Shown piece after piece: positions 1-13,094 of a stretch of DNA of 64,000 nucleotides; the first letter of the stretch is position 1, and the number at the start of each line of letters is the position of its first letter. Under the pieces are notes generated by a model. The model saw nothing but the letters and a program-made list of their open reading frames with translations, was not told the origin of the DNA and searched no databases. Source of the stretch: Melieria omissa (lineage: Eukaryota > Arthropoda > Insecta > Diptera > Ulidiidae); assembly GCA_963971225.1 (NCBI GenBank), contig OZ020269.1, forward strand, positions 27,879,783 to 27,943,782. Direction: 5' to 3'. The position numbers and the translations under genes are program-made.

Positions 1-833
1 CAGCAGCAAAAAAACGCTACATGATTCTTCAAACAAAAAAGAAGTGAATTGAAAAAAAACAGATATTAATATTTATGACGTTGCAACAACAAACAGACAG
101 ACAAACGAAAATAATAACCAAAATAACAAATACACTAAGCTCTGTGCGACCACAGAGAACTCGACATGTCAGGTCAACAATGTGGCCCAGCGGTAGCGAA
201 TCTATTAAATATGCAAATCAGTAGATTGGCTGCACGCTAATTTCTCATTGTGCGCGTTCTTTAGCCAATGACCAGAAAACACTTTACCCCAACTGTAAAA
301 GGAAATGATAAACAAATAACTGACATAGACCACACTGTGACTTCTGGCAATGATTAGCTCAACTACGAGCACAAACGTACATCAGGAATGATAAGAACGT
401 CGGCCTTACACTCAACTAACAAAGATTAGTGAGGATTTGTGCGGTTTTTGAGCAAAGCTTTTGTAAGAAATTAGTTGAGTATTTTATGTTAATTTGAATG
501 TCATTACAAGCTCATTTCAAGGTGAAATTATTTAACAAAACTTGACTCTATAAATCTACAGATTCATTTGACTCAAACTCAGTCAATAAATTAAAAAACA
601 ATAAATATTCTATGAATAATCTTACGGTAGTGAGATTACATCTTTTTATCCTAAAAACTTCGTTATAGACTTGCAACTGATCTTCAAAAAATTCTCACCA
701 GTGGACCTTCGGGAATTGCCGATTTTTACAGCCAATCTTAGTGTCCAATTGAGAGAAAATTGTAACATCAAAAATTCTGTCTTCGACTCAGTAGAGCGCC
801 AACTTTTTGACTTTGACTCAGCTTTGACTCAGA
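1..833. other. No gene seen; AT-rich noncoding DNA
   Basis: AT-rich sequence with short CAA runs near the start and several GACTCA-type short direct repeats around 560-830. The open frames here are short, lack splice-site support and match no family I recognise. Probably intronic or intergenic. Confidence 0.5.
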
Positions 834-936
834 AAATAAACAAAATATTAATTTTCTTTGAGCTTTTGCGGCAGACCGTGCCTCAGTAACAGGTTGTTAT
901 GGCCAGTTAAGTAAATAAACAAAATATTAATTTTCT
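834..936 (+). mobile_element. Severely 5'-truncated SINE with TAAG-type tail
   Basis: A body of about 55 bp (858-912) ends in GGTTGTTATGGCCAGTTAAG followed by TAA-type units. It is flanked by a perfect 24-bp direct repeat, at 834-857 and 913-936, the hallmark of target-primed reverse transcription. The body matches the 3' part of the longer, oppositely oriented copy at 4481-4620. Having two independent copies, each with its own target-site duplication, makes this a real retroposed family rather than chance similarity. The source LINE is not identifiable. Confidence 0.75.
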
Positions 937-3900
937 AAAAACAGTGTTCACCTGCGAGTTGAACAGATCTGATTTGATGTACTGATGCCTCTGCAAATAC
1001 TCAATAGGCAGGTGGGACCATTTAGCTAACTGCCACAAGGCTAGAACCACGCAAGATTTGTGTTAGTGCTCTCACGAATGGGCTACAAAGACATCGCAGT
1101 CGTGCTGACCGAACACTTGAAACACTTTGAAACACTTGAAACACTTTCTGTGCTACTGTCCTGCTTTAGCTACATCTCGCCTTACATACCTGGTATTTAC
1201 GCCGTATTTGCCTGGGTTGGGTGTGATGGTAGCCCTAACCGTGATATCAAATCACTGTTCAAACTTTCGCTAAAAACACTGGCATCTTAAACAGTGAGGT
1301 CCCCAATTACAAAAATTGCTGTTACAAAACATGGTCTCAAATGATATTGGGCTCAAAAGCTATACGCCGATCGCCCCTTCCCCCAAATAAAGTCTGATCC
1401 TAACTGAACATTAATTCATCAGCTCTTAACGCCCAAGGAACTCCATTGGTGCGGACAAAACAGGGTCAGTTAGCTTAACATAACCTAAGGTAAATGCGCC
1501 TAATTCTGTCCTAGTCCCTAATTCTGTGCTATCCAGGCGAAGTTTAACATGGAAAAATAGGAAAATGTGGGCACATTTTGAGAAAATTGTTTTCTTAAGA
1601 AATCCTCTAAATTTCATATCAAGTTCTTCATTAAACTTAACCTTTTTTAAATTATTAACTTCCACTTTTTATTGATGATTTAATATCGGCCTAAAACACT
1701 ATTTGAATGAAGCATATGAGCTGCGAAAGGTTTTAAATTAGAAGCCCAGACACATTGCGCCGACGTTTTCTTCGAACAAGTTTCAGCTGTTGAAGTGGAC
1801 AACAGTGTCTATCAGTGGTTTTCTAATGATTTAAGTTGTCTGTGAATTCCTTGAATTCCACGAATTGAGGACGAAACGTAGTGAACGAAATGTAGTGAAA
1901 TTTTTTCTTGTCAGCTTTTTTACAAGACACCAACAAATGTTGAAATTTTTCTCATCTTTGTCTAAAGAACCTAGCAAGCGCTACCATTTCAATCCATTGT
2001 ACTCCGCCTAGTTTGTTTAAAATCTATTTGAACTACGTAGGAATCTAATAGATCCCGCAAGGTAGCTATTCAAAACCACAATGTCAAATGCCTCAAACTT
2101 GATTTAGGTGAAACGCGGGGCACACACACAGAAAGCGGTCCACGGTGTCATCATTCTTCCCACAGGCAGATTAAAGCGCACTGTCAGATATGCTTACTTC
2201 TACTACTAAATATGCCTTTCCATGTGATCTGCGCTTAAAAAACTACTTACAGCCCCTTCATTATAGGAACAAAAGAAACTGTTGTCTGCAGTTGTCTGAG
2301 ATGACCGGAAGCACCAGTTTCGTCCGTCTGCAGCGCTCTCAGGCTGTCATGGTCACTCGTGGGTTCAACTGAATCATTTGTTAACAATGGTTTTGAGGGC
2401 CGCAGATGATAGTGGCAGAACTAATTCAGAGCCCATTCTAGCTAAGGTGTCTAAAGTATCGTTAGCTGGAATTCCTTGAGTCTCCTGGGACTCAAGTAAG
2501 CGTCAGACTTTTATATTGGCTGACATATTGTAGTTCAATCAGGGTCTGCAAGACTTGACTATTGGGAAGTTGATTGGCGGGTTGTCCAACACCATGAACA
2601 CAGCTTGGATGACAGAACAGACCAGTGGCACACACAGGATTTCATTTCGGGAGTTTCTGCATACAACTTTTGAGCCCATTTGAAACCATATTTGCCACCT
2701 AAAATTTTTATGAAAATTGATATTTGGGGAGTTTTGAACTTCTAAAACCCCCCTAGTTGCGCCACTGTTACAGACACACATGGATTTATCTCTTCATAGT
2801 TCATACACCTCTACCTAAAACACAGATGCATGCCAGGCTGGATCAAAAATTGATTCGACAAAAACACCACAGCAGGATCTGTATTCTGTTTTATGTTTTA
2901 AATGTATTTCATATTTTTAAAGTTCAGCAAAAGTCGATTCATTTATTTTTTTGTGCTTTATTATTATTATTATTAATAGGCTTTAAATATTCTTTAAATT
3001 ATGTAATTTTTTATTATTATTAAATATTCTGCTTTAACTATTCTGCAGTACTTTTCGGTTTGTCATCCTTTTTCAGAAATTTTGTAAGCATTTTGTCACT
3101 CACAATATTTTATCATACATAATGATAAATGACTCTATTAATTCATCTTTTTATCCATTATTGTTATTTATAGTTCATATAAAAACTAATTCATTAACAA
3201 ACATAAAAGCAAAGGTTTCAAGCATCGAAAACTTTGAGCTTAAATTTTACAGCCAAACTCAGCCAACGGTTGAAGCCATGTTTCTGTTCTCTACACAAAC
3301 ATTTCTAGTTGAGTGTATTTAATAGAATACACACACACATGAACAAATTTTATTAATAACAATACATTTAATATTTAAATTATTGTTTGTTTAACAATAG
3401 AAACATTCTATTCACTTCTTCCCCACTTGGGCCATTCGCCAGCCACTTCATGAACCAACTAAACGCGTTATTTATTAGTTTAACGACAACAACTATAATC
3501 ACCTTTTATAACGCGAATAATACAGAATGTTAAATATGCAACAACAACAACAACAATACTCTATGACAGAAACGTCTTACCAAAAAATAAATTTAATAGA
3601 AGAATTTTTGCATAAATATTTGCTGACTGTGCTTTTCAACCACAAATGTTTGTTGTTGTTGTTGGTTTGTTTACACAGACAAGTATTTTTTATATATATT
3701 TAATTACGACAAAATTCACAAAGAAGCACTGAACATATTTTAAAATGAAAGCAAGCATTTGTTTGGTTTTATTAATTGTGTGCGCGTTGTTGTTGTTGTT
3801 GGGTGTTTGCGATTAGTTGTTGGTCTCTACTAATGGAACGCAGAGACTTTGACTAATTCAGTCATCACGCAAACTTGAAATGATAATTTGTTGTATTTTA

Positions 3901-4480
3901 TTTACGGACCACTGCCGCCGCACATCAAATATGTTATTTCACCTAACGAAAGGAAACAAAAACACATTTGAATTAAACTAAACTAAACTCATTAAATGGG
4001 TTTAGATGATGGCGGGGCATCATTGCATCAACTGGTTTGAGCAGTGTTTGTATAAATAATTTAGAAGCCGTTAGAAGTTTTAACGCTCAGCTGTGGTCTG
4101 TGATGGAATTCAGCTGAGCTGCCGTAACGTCATCGAGGGCGAACAATGAAATTGTATGGAAACGTAAACGTTGTTGGCTCGTTCAGTGAGGTGATGAGAC
4201 CACAAGGAACCAGTAAAGAGGGAAAAACCTTAATGAAATTATAGAGTTTCTTGTAAGTTAGCTAAGATCACAATTGAGATTAAGATTTAAGATTGGATGA
4301 ATATTATGGTAGGTTAGGTTAGGTCAGGCTGGGATAGAGATTCGATTTTCTATGCCACCTTAAATAAAAATTAAATGGTAACCATGATTTATTTTCTGTA
4401 CAACCTTTCAAAAACAAATATATATATAAATTGTAAACGTAAAACCATTGTTGGTTAGCGACAATAACTTAAGTGATGCA
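937..4480. other. No gene seen; noncoding, with small repeats
   Basis: AT-rich DNA. It holds a small tandem run of CTTGAAACACTTT units near 1113-1146, T/A-rich stretches, CAA and GTT runs (3540-3560, 3650-3665, 3788-3800) and a TTAGG-like patch near 4308-4326. A GC-richer patch at 2105-2350 could be an old retrotransposon fragment, but no conserved motif is readable. I see no splice-supported exon. Confidence 0.45.
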
Positions 4481-4620
4481 AACTATTTAAGTTACTTACT
4501 TACTTACTTAACTGGCCATAACAACCCGTTATCGGGTTACGGCCTGCCGCAAAACTTCTCTCAAGGCGCCTCTGCTTAGCGCGCGCCTTCTCCAGTTGGT
4601 CACACCAACTATTTAAGTTA
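4481..4620 (-). mobile_element. SINE copy, minus strand, with (TAAG)n tail and 14-bp TSD
   Basis: On the minus strand the element runs from about 4606 to 4495 and ends in GTTATGGCCAGTTAAG followed by repeated TAAG units (CTTA repeats on +). The direct repeat AACTATTTAAGTTA lies at 4481-4494 and 4607-4620, so the insertion boundaries are clear. Its 3' half is shared with the truncated copy at 834-936 in opposite orientation. The visible 112 bp has a GC-rich 5' part (GGCGCGCGCTAAGCAGAGG) but no convincing A and B boxes, so it is probably 5'-truncated too. Confidence 0.75.
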
Positions 4621-5099
4621 GGTTACTTAATTTCCTGTGTAACATGAGGCAATTTTTATGTAGGGTCTTTTATTAAGAACGATCGAGTTTAAAATGTAAA
4701 TAAAACATGTTTTATTCGAGATTATTATCAAACATTGTTGGAAGTGTCCATGGAAGTGTCTCCCTTAAGGAACTAATTAGTGCCCTGACTCGCAACTACG
4801 TGACGTAGAACTGGTCAGCCACACTGTTGGCTGAGTCTGCGATCTTCAACAGGCAGACCTTGACAACCATTTTCCTAGACACTTTGGATCTCTTTTAGCC
4901 CTTTCAATAAAAAAGTTTAAAATCTATAAACAATATAATTGTTTGTCCTGACTGATTGACATATTCATCATCGCCCAGGCCAAACCGCTAAAGCTAAAAA
5001 TTTGAAATTTAAAATAATGGATATTTATGGATACATAAAAAAAAAATAGTCTCTGTTAAGATGGGATTTTTTGAAATTAGGGATCTAAAGGGGTAAACG
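4621..5099. other. No gene seen
   Basis: AT-rich noncoding sequence between the SINE and the diverged repeat block. No motif or splice-supported reading frame was found. Confidence 0.4.
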
Positions 5100-5890
5100 T
5101 GAGTAAAATTGTTGTATGAAGAAACGTTGTTTTCAAACTTGGTGAAAATAGTTCAAATCCAAAGTAATTCGATACGTTTTTTTCCTTCCATTCAAAAATC
5201 AAAATTTAAAGAATCCATCAAAGACTACGAAAAACATGAACCGATAATCCTATTGACTTCAAAATTGGTGACAACCCTTGAAATACAAAATTATTAAACA
5301 CGTGTTTTTTATTTTGAAAATAAAAACTCATATCACTCAATCCAAACTCATAGAGGTAAACCAGGGGTTGAAAGTTTGTATGGAGAAACAAAATTATTTG
5401 GACCTTTTAACTCCTAACTTGGTGAAAATATCTGATAAGGTCAGCACGGGATTACAACTTTGTATGGAGAAACTGTGAAAAACAAATTAATTAGTGGGTG
5501 TATTGACTTCAAACTTGGTGAAAGTACTCTTAGTGAGAAGTATATCAATGGGTTTTTTAGTTTTTTTTTTCTAAAATCAAAATTTGACGGCGTCAACAAC
5601 AGGTTAAAAGTTTGCATGGAAAAGCTGTGAAAACACACGATTCGAAGACCCAATGCCTTTTGACTTAAAGTGAAAACACTTGAAATCAAAAATAATTAGG
5701 CACTAGTTTTTATTTTTGTTGTAAATCAAAATTCAACGAGTTAACGTTGGGTTAAGAGTTTGTATGGATAAACATGATTCTATAGGTTTTTTGACTTTAA
5801 ATTTGATAAGAAAAAATTAGACGAGTATTTTTTCATAAAAATTTAACTTCGTCAGGGTTAAGAAAAACTTGATTTGACTTCAAACTTGCG
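5100..5890 (+). repeat. Diverged imperfect repeats built on an AACTTGGTGA motif
   Basis: The phrase (C/A)TTCAAACTTGGTGAAA recurs in variant form near 5132, 5258, 5427 and 5506, alternating with TTTGTATGGA(G/T)AAAC at about 5379, 5458 and 5760. Spacing is irregular, about 80-165 bp. This looks like an old, decayed repeat or transposon interior. Similar phrases near 54570 and 63390 suggest a dispersed family. No coding function is apparent. Confidence 0.45.
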
Positions 5891-7099
5891 TGCAAAGACG
5901 CGGGGCCCTGCTTCTAATTTCTACTTAACTTGAAATAAAAAGAAATACCTACAGAAATATAAATGAATACAGTACACAATACGAGAAAACAAAGAGTAAG
6001 ATGATTTGAAATAAGAAGGAGAGAATAAAAGTAGAGACGGATATAGGCGGAGTGTATAGAGAAGTAAAAATAAAAATAAAAAATTTATGGAAAAAGCCCT
6101 TTTGAAATTTCGAGTACTTTCCATTCATTGAATTCGAGTGGGTAACACATTCCACATTCTAGAAGAACGGAACCGACTGAGAAAACTTTTGTGGATCTGC
6201 ACCCATGGAAAATATTCTCTCTATTGCTAAACATTTTCCGAATTACTTTATTATAGAAACGGAAGCATAAAAGGATAGAAATGATAGTTTATTAGTATAT
6301 TTTATTAGATAGTTTTATTATTTATTGCTATTATTTTGACGACGTTAGTATTGTAAAGCCGAACATGTAATAAAACCTAATATTCTGTGTATGCTTAGTC
6401 ACAATTTTTCATAGGAAATTTTATGTCAATAGTCTATGTGAGCTTCACAAACCCTCAACACGTGCTTGTAAAATATCTAAAAAAAAGAAGTGTGAAAAAA
6501 AATTTCAAAAATTGAAAACAAAAAATGGTTTGCCAATTTATACGCACAGCCCCAGGCAACAATAAATTGAACAATAAATAAAGTTATATAATTGCAGTTG
6601 AACAATGAATAAGGAATGAAAAGGAAATGCATAAAGGCAACAATAACAACAACCAAAATGCACACAAATCATTTCAATCAGTTCAATGTATTTCAGCTCA
6701 TTGAATATTTTTGTGTTTTTTTTTTCAAGTATACAAATTTTTTGAATTTTTTCATCACACCAAAAACGAAAACAGCAACAAGTAGCAATTAGCCAATAAA
6801 GAGAGCAAAGCGAATTATTAAACGAATTATGAACAAAATGCGAGCAAACCATAAACAAATCATTCAAACGTTAATGTTGCAAGCGGCTTAGCAATTGTCA
6901 CTGCCAGAATGACAGCGTGACAATGTGACAAAGTTGAAAACTTAAAAACTTAAAAACATAAAAATCCAATGCGCCCAAAATGCACTCAAGAAAGAAAAAA
7001 ATACATTTTCTATGCATTAATTTTTGATGCGCCTAACAATGCAATCGAAACGCATGAATGACAGTCGAAAATATCAAAAACAGGCAAACGTGCTCATAT

Positions 7100-7119
7100 G
7101 TGTGTGTGTGTGTGTGTGT
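7100..7119. repeat. (TG)n microsatellite
   Basis: About 10 uninterrupted TG units. Similar CA/TG runs occur at 19034-19053, 24567-24583, 25306-25327, 42121-42137 and 44686-44706, as is usual in fly introns. Confidence 0.9.
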
Positions 7120-8157
7120 TCATGTGTCACAATCTGCAATCAGGTTTGAAGTTCGCCTCCGCACAAACTGCATCACATACCACATCGGCTTATTCACGCG
7201 TTGCAGTCTGTGTCGGCTTCGGTCACGCACAAACCGGCCGCATTCTTCCAACACTGCTGCGACCCTTCTTCAGCTTTGGTCTTTATTGCTTTTTCCAACG
7301 AGCAAATCAACTTTTCACGGGCAAACACACGTCCAAGTGGCCATTTGCAGACGCGTTGGCAGCGCATAAAAATGCGCCCAATAATTCATAATCATTACTT
7401 CATAAAAATGTGAACAATTTATTTTTCAAATAAAAAATTCAAGTACAAACCCTAAACCCAGTTGTCGACGGCCCGACAACTTTTGGTGGTCGTGCGGCGT
7501 TTGTGCGTTTGCTGGCTGCTCATCGATCACATCAATTGTCGTTGTTATTGTAGATGATTGTTGTTGTAGTTGTTGTGATCATTGTCAGTTTTGTTTTTGC
7601 TGCCGCGCATACATCAAATGTTATGAAAATTCAGTCGAAACTTCATAACTTCCAACGCGCCTCCAACATTTTGACGGCTGTAGCGATTTTCTGGTTTTGT
7701 GTGCATTACACTGATTTACACAGTGTGTGTGTGTGTGTATGTGACCTTTTGACTTATAAACTTTGTTAACGATTGCATGTTTGTTTTGTTATGATTGCTG
7801 TTGTTACGATTTTATTGCCGCGGGTAAAAGAGCTTTTATTGCATTTATTATTGTTGAACATTTATTGTTGTTGCCTGCGTGTTTTGGGGCTATTTAAATA
7901 AAGTAAACGAACGTTTTGCATTTGAATTTTGTTTTTTTTTTAATTTTTGGAAAATTTGCTTACAGCAATTTTAAAATATTCAAAATGCCATGAATGCAAA
8001 TTTAAAAAAGTTTGAAGTTGCCTTAACTGTACACGGCAGGGAAACCATTCAAGTTGCTTGATTAATGGGAAAACAGTTCTGATGTTTATTTGCAATAAAT
8101 CAGCGAAGGCGAGGAGCATTAAATGCATCAATGAAGAGCAGTTTCCTTGTTACTAAA

Positions 8158-8370
8158 GTTAGGTTAGAATTGATTAGGTTAGGTTATGCTTGGTTAGGTT
8201 TAATTTTCCGGTGGTCTATGAACGCTACACGCGTTTTGATGTATTTATTCATTAGTTATTTTTATAATTAGCTAATTTTTTAATTAAATTTTTACAATGT
8301 ATAAAAGTAAAAAAAAAATTGTTGGCCTGATTAGGTTAGATTATGTTGGGTTAGGTTAGACTAAGTTGGG
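8158..8370. repeat. Scattered TTAGG-like (AGGTTAGGTT) patches
   Basis: Two patches (8158-8203 and 8328-8370) contain interrupted TTAGG pentamers such as GATTAGGTTAGGTTATG and GGGTTAGGTTAGAC. Related patches lie at 4308-4326, 8900-8912, 9402-9424 and 42501-42519. They are too short and interrupted to be a telomere array. Confidence 0.6.
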
Positions 8371-9401
8371 TTTTTGTCTTTTCTTTGTCTCTAGATGCTA
8401 TTTGCGTTTCAAGATGCATATTATTGCTTCAACGAATTTATTTCTTTATTTATCGAATTGACTGCAACAATACAAAATGTGGTCTTGCTGCTCTACTCGC
8501 AAAATAGCCTATGTCCTTTCTTTGCCATATCGCTTACAATCTGTAATTAAATGATTTATTGTTTTTGATGTTTCCTTCTATTTAGGTACACTTTATGACA
8601 GCCATGCCCAGTAATAATCACTTCAAATGATATTTCAAAATTTTCCTTGAAGATACTTGTTTCCACGAGATGCAATCCGGGCAATGCTGGGGAAACCCTG
8701 AAGCAACTGCTGTGCTATTTTCCAGTTTTTTTACAGATGGAAAAGATTCTTTGCAAAACATTGCAATTTTAAAGAGAAGCACCCTGCTGAGATTTACTAA
8801 AATTAACATTACGCAACGTTACGTAAAAGGGAATTAACGTAACAATTTCTAAAATCTCTCCACCATTCAACTTTTTGGTAGGTAAGATTCTTAGAAGTTA
8901 ACATAACCTAACCCAGTGGTGCACACGATTTCATTTTTGGGGGGAGTTTTATGTTCAAAATTTGAGCCCAATACCATTTGAAGGTATATTTTTCACCAAC
9001 TTCCACCATGTGTGCGATCTAACCTAAACACATACAGAATTATTGCACAACTTTTGTTGCAATTTTAAAAGTTTGTTGAAAAATTAATTGAATAAAGAAA
9101 ATTTTCTCTCAAAATTTTTTAATCGTTTATGAGAAACTTATTTGCTTATTTCATAACAAAAATAAAAAAAAAAAACTTTTTTTTTGAGATTTTTCAAATT
9201 GTTGCGCAAAACACTCCTGGTTACTCTGAACAAACTCTGCCACGTTGAGTTGGCAAATCAGCCATTTTTGGCTCTGATTTTAACAGGAAAATATTTCTTT
9301 CAGTCACCTTTAGACAATTGTTGATACTAGTTGTTGTTGGGAACGAATACGGCTTCTCAATGCTTTTAAATCAATCTAAAGGGCAGCTATTTTTTTAAAT
9401 T

Positions 9402-9424
9402 AGGTTAGTTAGGTTAGGTTAGGT
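9402..9424 (+). repeat. Short interstitial (TTAGG)n array
   Basis: The best TTAGG patch in the window: about four pentamers, one of them missing a G. TTAGG is the ancestral arthropod telomere unit, which flies have lost, so this is most likely a dispersed-element remnant or chance expansion. Confidence 0.6.
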
Positions 9425-9789
9425 AAAAGTAGCTGCCTGGACAGGGCACTGGAAGAAAAACACACTTAGCCGCAGGAAGGGCCCATGTATCACAAGAAAA
9501 AAGTGATCTGACTTACTGCAACTCGAGGTGCTTACTAAAGAGCTGCACAAAATGTTCTATTTGGCACACTTCACTACTGCACAGTACTGTCAAGTACTGT
9601 ACTTCAGTGTCGCAATGACAGCAAATTCAAATGCTCAATAGTTCTATTCTGCAACAAAGCAAGCACTGCATCATTCCAAAACCTTTTCGCTACAGCAGCG
9701 ACAGTGCTTGTGTTCTGTTGCGAAACAAAACATCAAAACAGAAAGCTATAATGAGGTTAAGTAACGGTAAATCATAGCAAGCACACGGA

Positions 9790-9856
9790 GTGAAGTAGAA
9801 CTTCTACTTCACACCGTGTGAAACAGAACTTCTACTTCACAACGAGTGAAACAGAC
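9790..9856 (+). repeat. Imperfect tandem duplication of about 31 bp
   Basis: GAACTTCTACTTCACA followed by CCGTGTGAAACA recurs once with two substitutions (CAACGAGTGAAACA). It shares the TTCTACTTCA core with the minisatellite 160 bp downstream. Confidence 0.7.
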
Positions 9857-10009
9857 TTAAATAAATATCGAAAAACATGTTTTAAACCTGCGTTTTTTTA
9901 CATTAATGTTGTTGTAATGCTTCAAATGCAGCCCAGATTCCATACAAAATACCAGAAACAAACATCAGCTACTCCGATCGTGCAAAACAAAACACCGTAT
10001 GCTTGAAAA

Positions 10010-10165
10010 TGCTCTACTTCAGTGCTGCACTTCAGTCTTGTTCTACTTCAGTGTTGTTCTACTTCCGTGTTGTTCCACTGCAGTATTGTTCTACTTCAGT
10101 GTTGTTCTATTCCAGCGTTGTTCTACTTCAATTTTGTTCTACTTCAGTGTTGTTCTATACTTCAA
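10010..10165 (+). repeat. 16-bp minisatellite, unit TTGTTCTACTTCAGTG
   Basis: About nine diverged units in tandem. Variants differ at one to three positions (for example TTCCGTG and CTGCAGT). Because 16 is not a multiple of 3, the array shows open reading frames in several frames coding for Leu/Phe/Ser/Val runs; these are artefacts and not protein evidence. Confidence 0.85.
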
Positions 10166-10359
10166 GGTGCTTGAAGTTCTATTGTCGTTTCGTGCAGTAT
10201 TTGTATGAATATCAAAAGCTTCCTTCACTGCAGTGCTTGTTTTGTAGAGAAAGTGAAGAAGAGCGGCAGTATTTGAAAGCACAGCGATGGCTTGCAAGTC
10301 ATTTTTATAGTGCTTGCGCAGCTCTTTGGTGCTTACACAAGTCAATGTGTTCAGTGTGT

Positions 10360-10572
10360 AAAACCAAAGACAATTAAACAATAAGATGTCTTACGTGCGC
10401 TACTGATTAAAACAATCAACTACCAAAAAAATTCAACACAAGAGCACATAGAGAGCACACGCATATTCATATCTCTGCTGACTGCAAGCAGAGAGAGTCG
10501 CAGTTGAGTTTTGAAGCGCCACTGATTTGTATGGACGTAAGACATCTTACAGTTTTATTGTCTTTGGTAAAA
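10360..10572. repeat. Hairpin-forming inverted repeat (possible tiny MITE)
   Basis: The left arm at about 10364-10397 (ACCAAAGACAATTAAACA onward) and the right arm at about 10535-10568 are reverse complements over 34 bp with three mismatches. They enclose about 137 bp that carries no open frame of note. The layout suits a small foldback element, but no clear target-site duplication was seen outside the arms. Confidence 0.65.
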
Positions 10573-13090
10573 CCTAGCAACTCTCTTATGTTGACTGATT
10601 TAAAGTCGTCCAAGTTTTCGAAGAAAGCAGAGCTTAAGGATTTCCACCTTTATTTGGAGAGAGCAGGGCAGTGCAGGAGGAGTACTTGGACCTTAAGATA
10701 ATTTTATATGATTTAATCAAACAATTTCGGGCATTCACTAACAACAATAAAAATACCTTCAAGTTTTTTCTTTAAAATTGATGTTGTCTTCTGTGAAGTC
10801 ATCCTCATTTATTGCAATGCACTAATGTCGGCTGTTGATTCAGTTTGTCATGTGAATCTGTGGCTGAATCGTTACGTTTTTGGCGTAAAACTCATAAAAA
10901 TTATAAAACTTATAGCACTGTGCAACAATACTCGTCGTTTTGGCAAATTTAACAACACAGTGGTGACTCAACGGGTGGAACTTTTTGATCGAAGTGATAT
11001 TTATTATTTGTATTTTATTATTCTTCTATATATAAAATTATGTTAATGTTAGGACTTTCAGAGTCAGATATATTTTATCTAACAAAACAATTTTAATTAA
11101 TCTGAAGCAACTCTAAAATGTCAAATGATTAAATCGACACATTTGTTTTATTACTTTTTCAATTTCTTTTGGTTTGATGTTTCTCCTCTTATCCCTTCTT
11201 AATGCTTATTTTATTCATTAGCTGCCAATTAGAACTTTAAAGATGAAAAGTAAAGCAAAAAACTGAATATTCAAGTTGCCTGTAGAAATGCAAATGTTTG
11301 ACACTGCCAACTCGTCTTGAAAGCTACAAATTTTTTTAGAGTAAACACAAATTGGCTCACTGGCACACAAATACACACATATAAAACAGACTAAAATTGG
11401 CGGCGCTTTGCAACAAACAATAAACATGACTTGGTTTGCCTGAAAACCAATTTGAAAAAAAAGAAGAAACAAATCACAAGAGTCACTAGCGAAAAAAAAA
11501 CTATGTATATTTCAAACTATTTCACTTCATTGGCCAATTGGTTACAAGATTTGTGTGCTGCAGTAAAATGTGTATTGATTTAGTTGCAATTTTACCGGCG
11601 CAGCGGCGGTCAAGCAAAAAACGAAACAATTCCACTTTACGTATACGCACCGCTGACCCAGCGCCACGAGTTGCCACTGAGCAACAACAAGAACGACCAG
11701 CGCTTGAAAAAAATTCAGAAGGAAACAGCACTAAAATGCATTTTGGCGCACTTCCACTGGCGCGCCGTCACATTGGCTCGCCAAGAATTTACACGAAACA
11801 ATTTACAAATGTTTAGCATTTTTGGTTGGTGCTGGTCGGTGTCAGTGGCACTGCTTGTCTCCGCGCTTGTGCGCAAAGTGAAAGGGCCGTCGAACCGGAA
11901 TAATCTGTTTGCCGTGGAGCGCGTTCGCCGTCGTTGTCGTTGTTGCCGTCGCATATTTGACGCAAAACTGTGGCGAACTCGTTTACTGACCAAAAAAATC
12001 TCCAACGAAAAAATCTATTCTTCAAACAACCAGCCACACTCACATACACATACAAAGACTTTACACACAACCAGCCAGTTTAAGGAAACTTTTGCCAAAA
12101 TATTTGGCCGTTAATTCTTATTTGAAAACGGCAGCTGCACAGCAAGTTCGGCCGCACTCCCGTCGCGCCGATTGGCTCATTTCCAATTGTAATTTTATTC
12201 ACCACGATTCTTACAGGTTTTCAAGCCATGCTACACTCTGAATAGCATTGTGGAAAAATTGTATAAATCACAATAAAAGAACAAATACAAATCGGTGGCA
12301 TTCTTAGAAAAGCAATGAGCAACGATTTTTGTCTTTGCTGACTTTGATAAAATGCACTTTTAACCGTTTGCCGCATTGTCGCAAGGCTATTGAAATTCGT
12401 TGGCATTGTTTTGTCGCACAGCTGTCAACGCTGACGTAGCTGCTTCAAAGCGTACGCAACGCACATACATACCTACAGCGCTGTCTGTCGCTAGAATATT
12501 TACTTATGCACATAATTTAAATACAATGAATTTTTGTTAGCTAATTTAGTTTCAACATACCGACAAAATCGATGTGTATGTGTGAAGAAAACAGCTGGAA
12601 ATATTCGCTGACTTTTGACAGTTTTGCTATATTTTCGGCCATTAAACCAGCTGGAGCGTCTTAGAGGGTAGAACAATTTTCAATTAATTGATGACCAATA
12701 AATTGAAATTTATGCTTTCTTAATCTAAGATTTGGTGAATGGTGAATGCGTGTTCACACTGTTGTTGTCGCTGATCGATTAATTATATTTGCCACTTGTG
12801 TGGTGTAGAATAATTTGCAGAGTGGATTTTTATTGTTTTATTGTTGTTATGGAGGAAAAGTTGCCTTGCAATTCAGGCCGAGGCTGATAAGAAATTTATC
12901 TGCTAATAAATTAGAATTTAATTTAATTTAAAAACACTTAAGTTATTTTTGTTTTGCTATCCGCTTATCTCGCATAAAATATATTTGCGAGTATTGAATG
13001 CAAATATTATGCGGTAAATGTAACTATTAGAGTTTGAAAAGATTCTTGGTTAGATGGTTAAGTTATCCATTTTTAAGAATTTATCGATAG
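10573..13090. other. No gene seen; includes a GC-richer island at 11.5-12.2 kb
   Basis: Mostly AT-rich. The 11540-12120 stretch is GC-richer with overlapping open frames on both strands (up to 176 codons). The frames conflict, contain low-complexity His/Thr repeats from CA runs, and match no family. It could be an unannotated 5' UTR or regulatory block; nothing decides this. Confidence 0.4.
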
Positions 13091-13094
13091 TCAC

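Larger units (their letters stand above)
5891..9780. other. No gene seen; AT-rich noncoding DNA with microsatellites
   Basis: Holds a TG run (7100-7119), GTT runs (7550-7580), a TG run near 7720-7738 and several TTAGG-like patches listed separately. Reading frames through 7058-7413 cross the TG run in all frames and look incidental. No exon with paired splice sites was found. Confidence 0.45.

Noticed and set aside
2105..2350. Possible retrotransposon fragment
   Set aside because: Only a vague resemblance; no readable reverse transcriptase, RNase H or terminal motif.
9999..10377. 124-codon frame across the 16-bp minisatellite
   Set aside because: Frame openness results from the repeat; the peptide has no domain features.
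11584..12114. 176-codon open frame on +
   Set aside because: Overlaps equally long frames on the other strand, contains CA-repeat coded His/Thr runs, shows no known motif and no paired splice sites.
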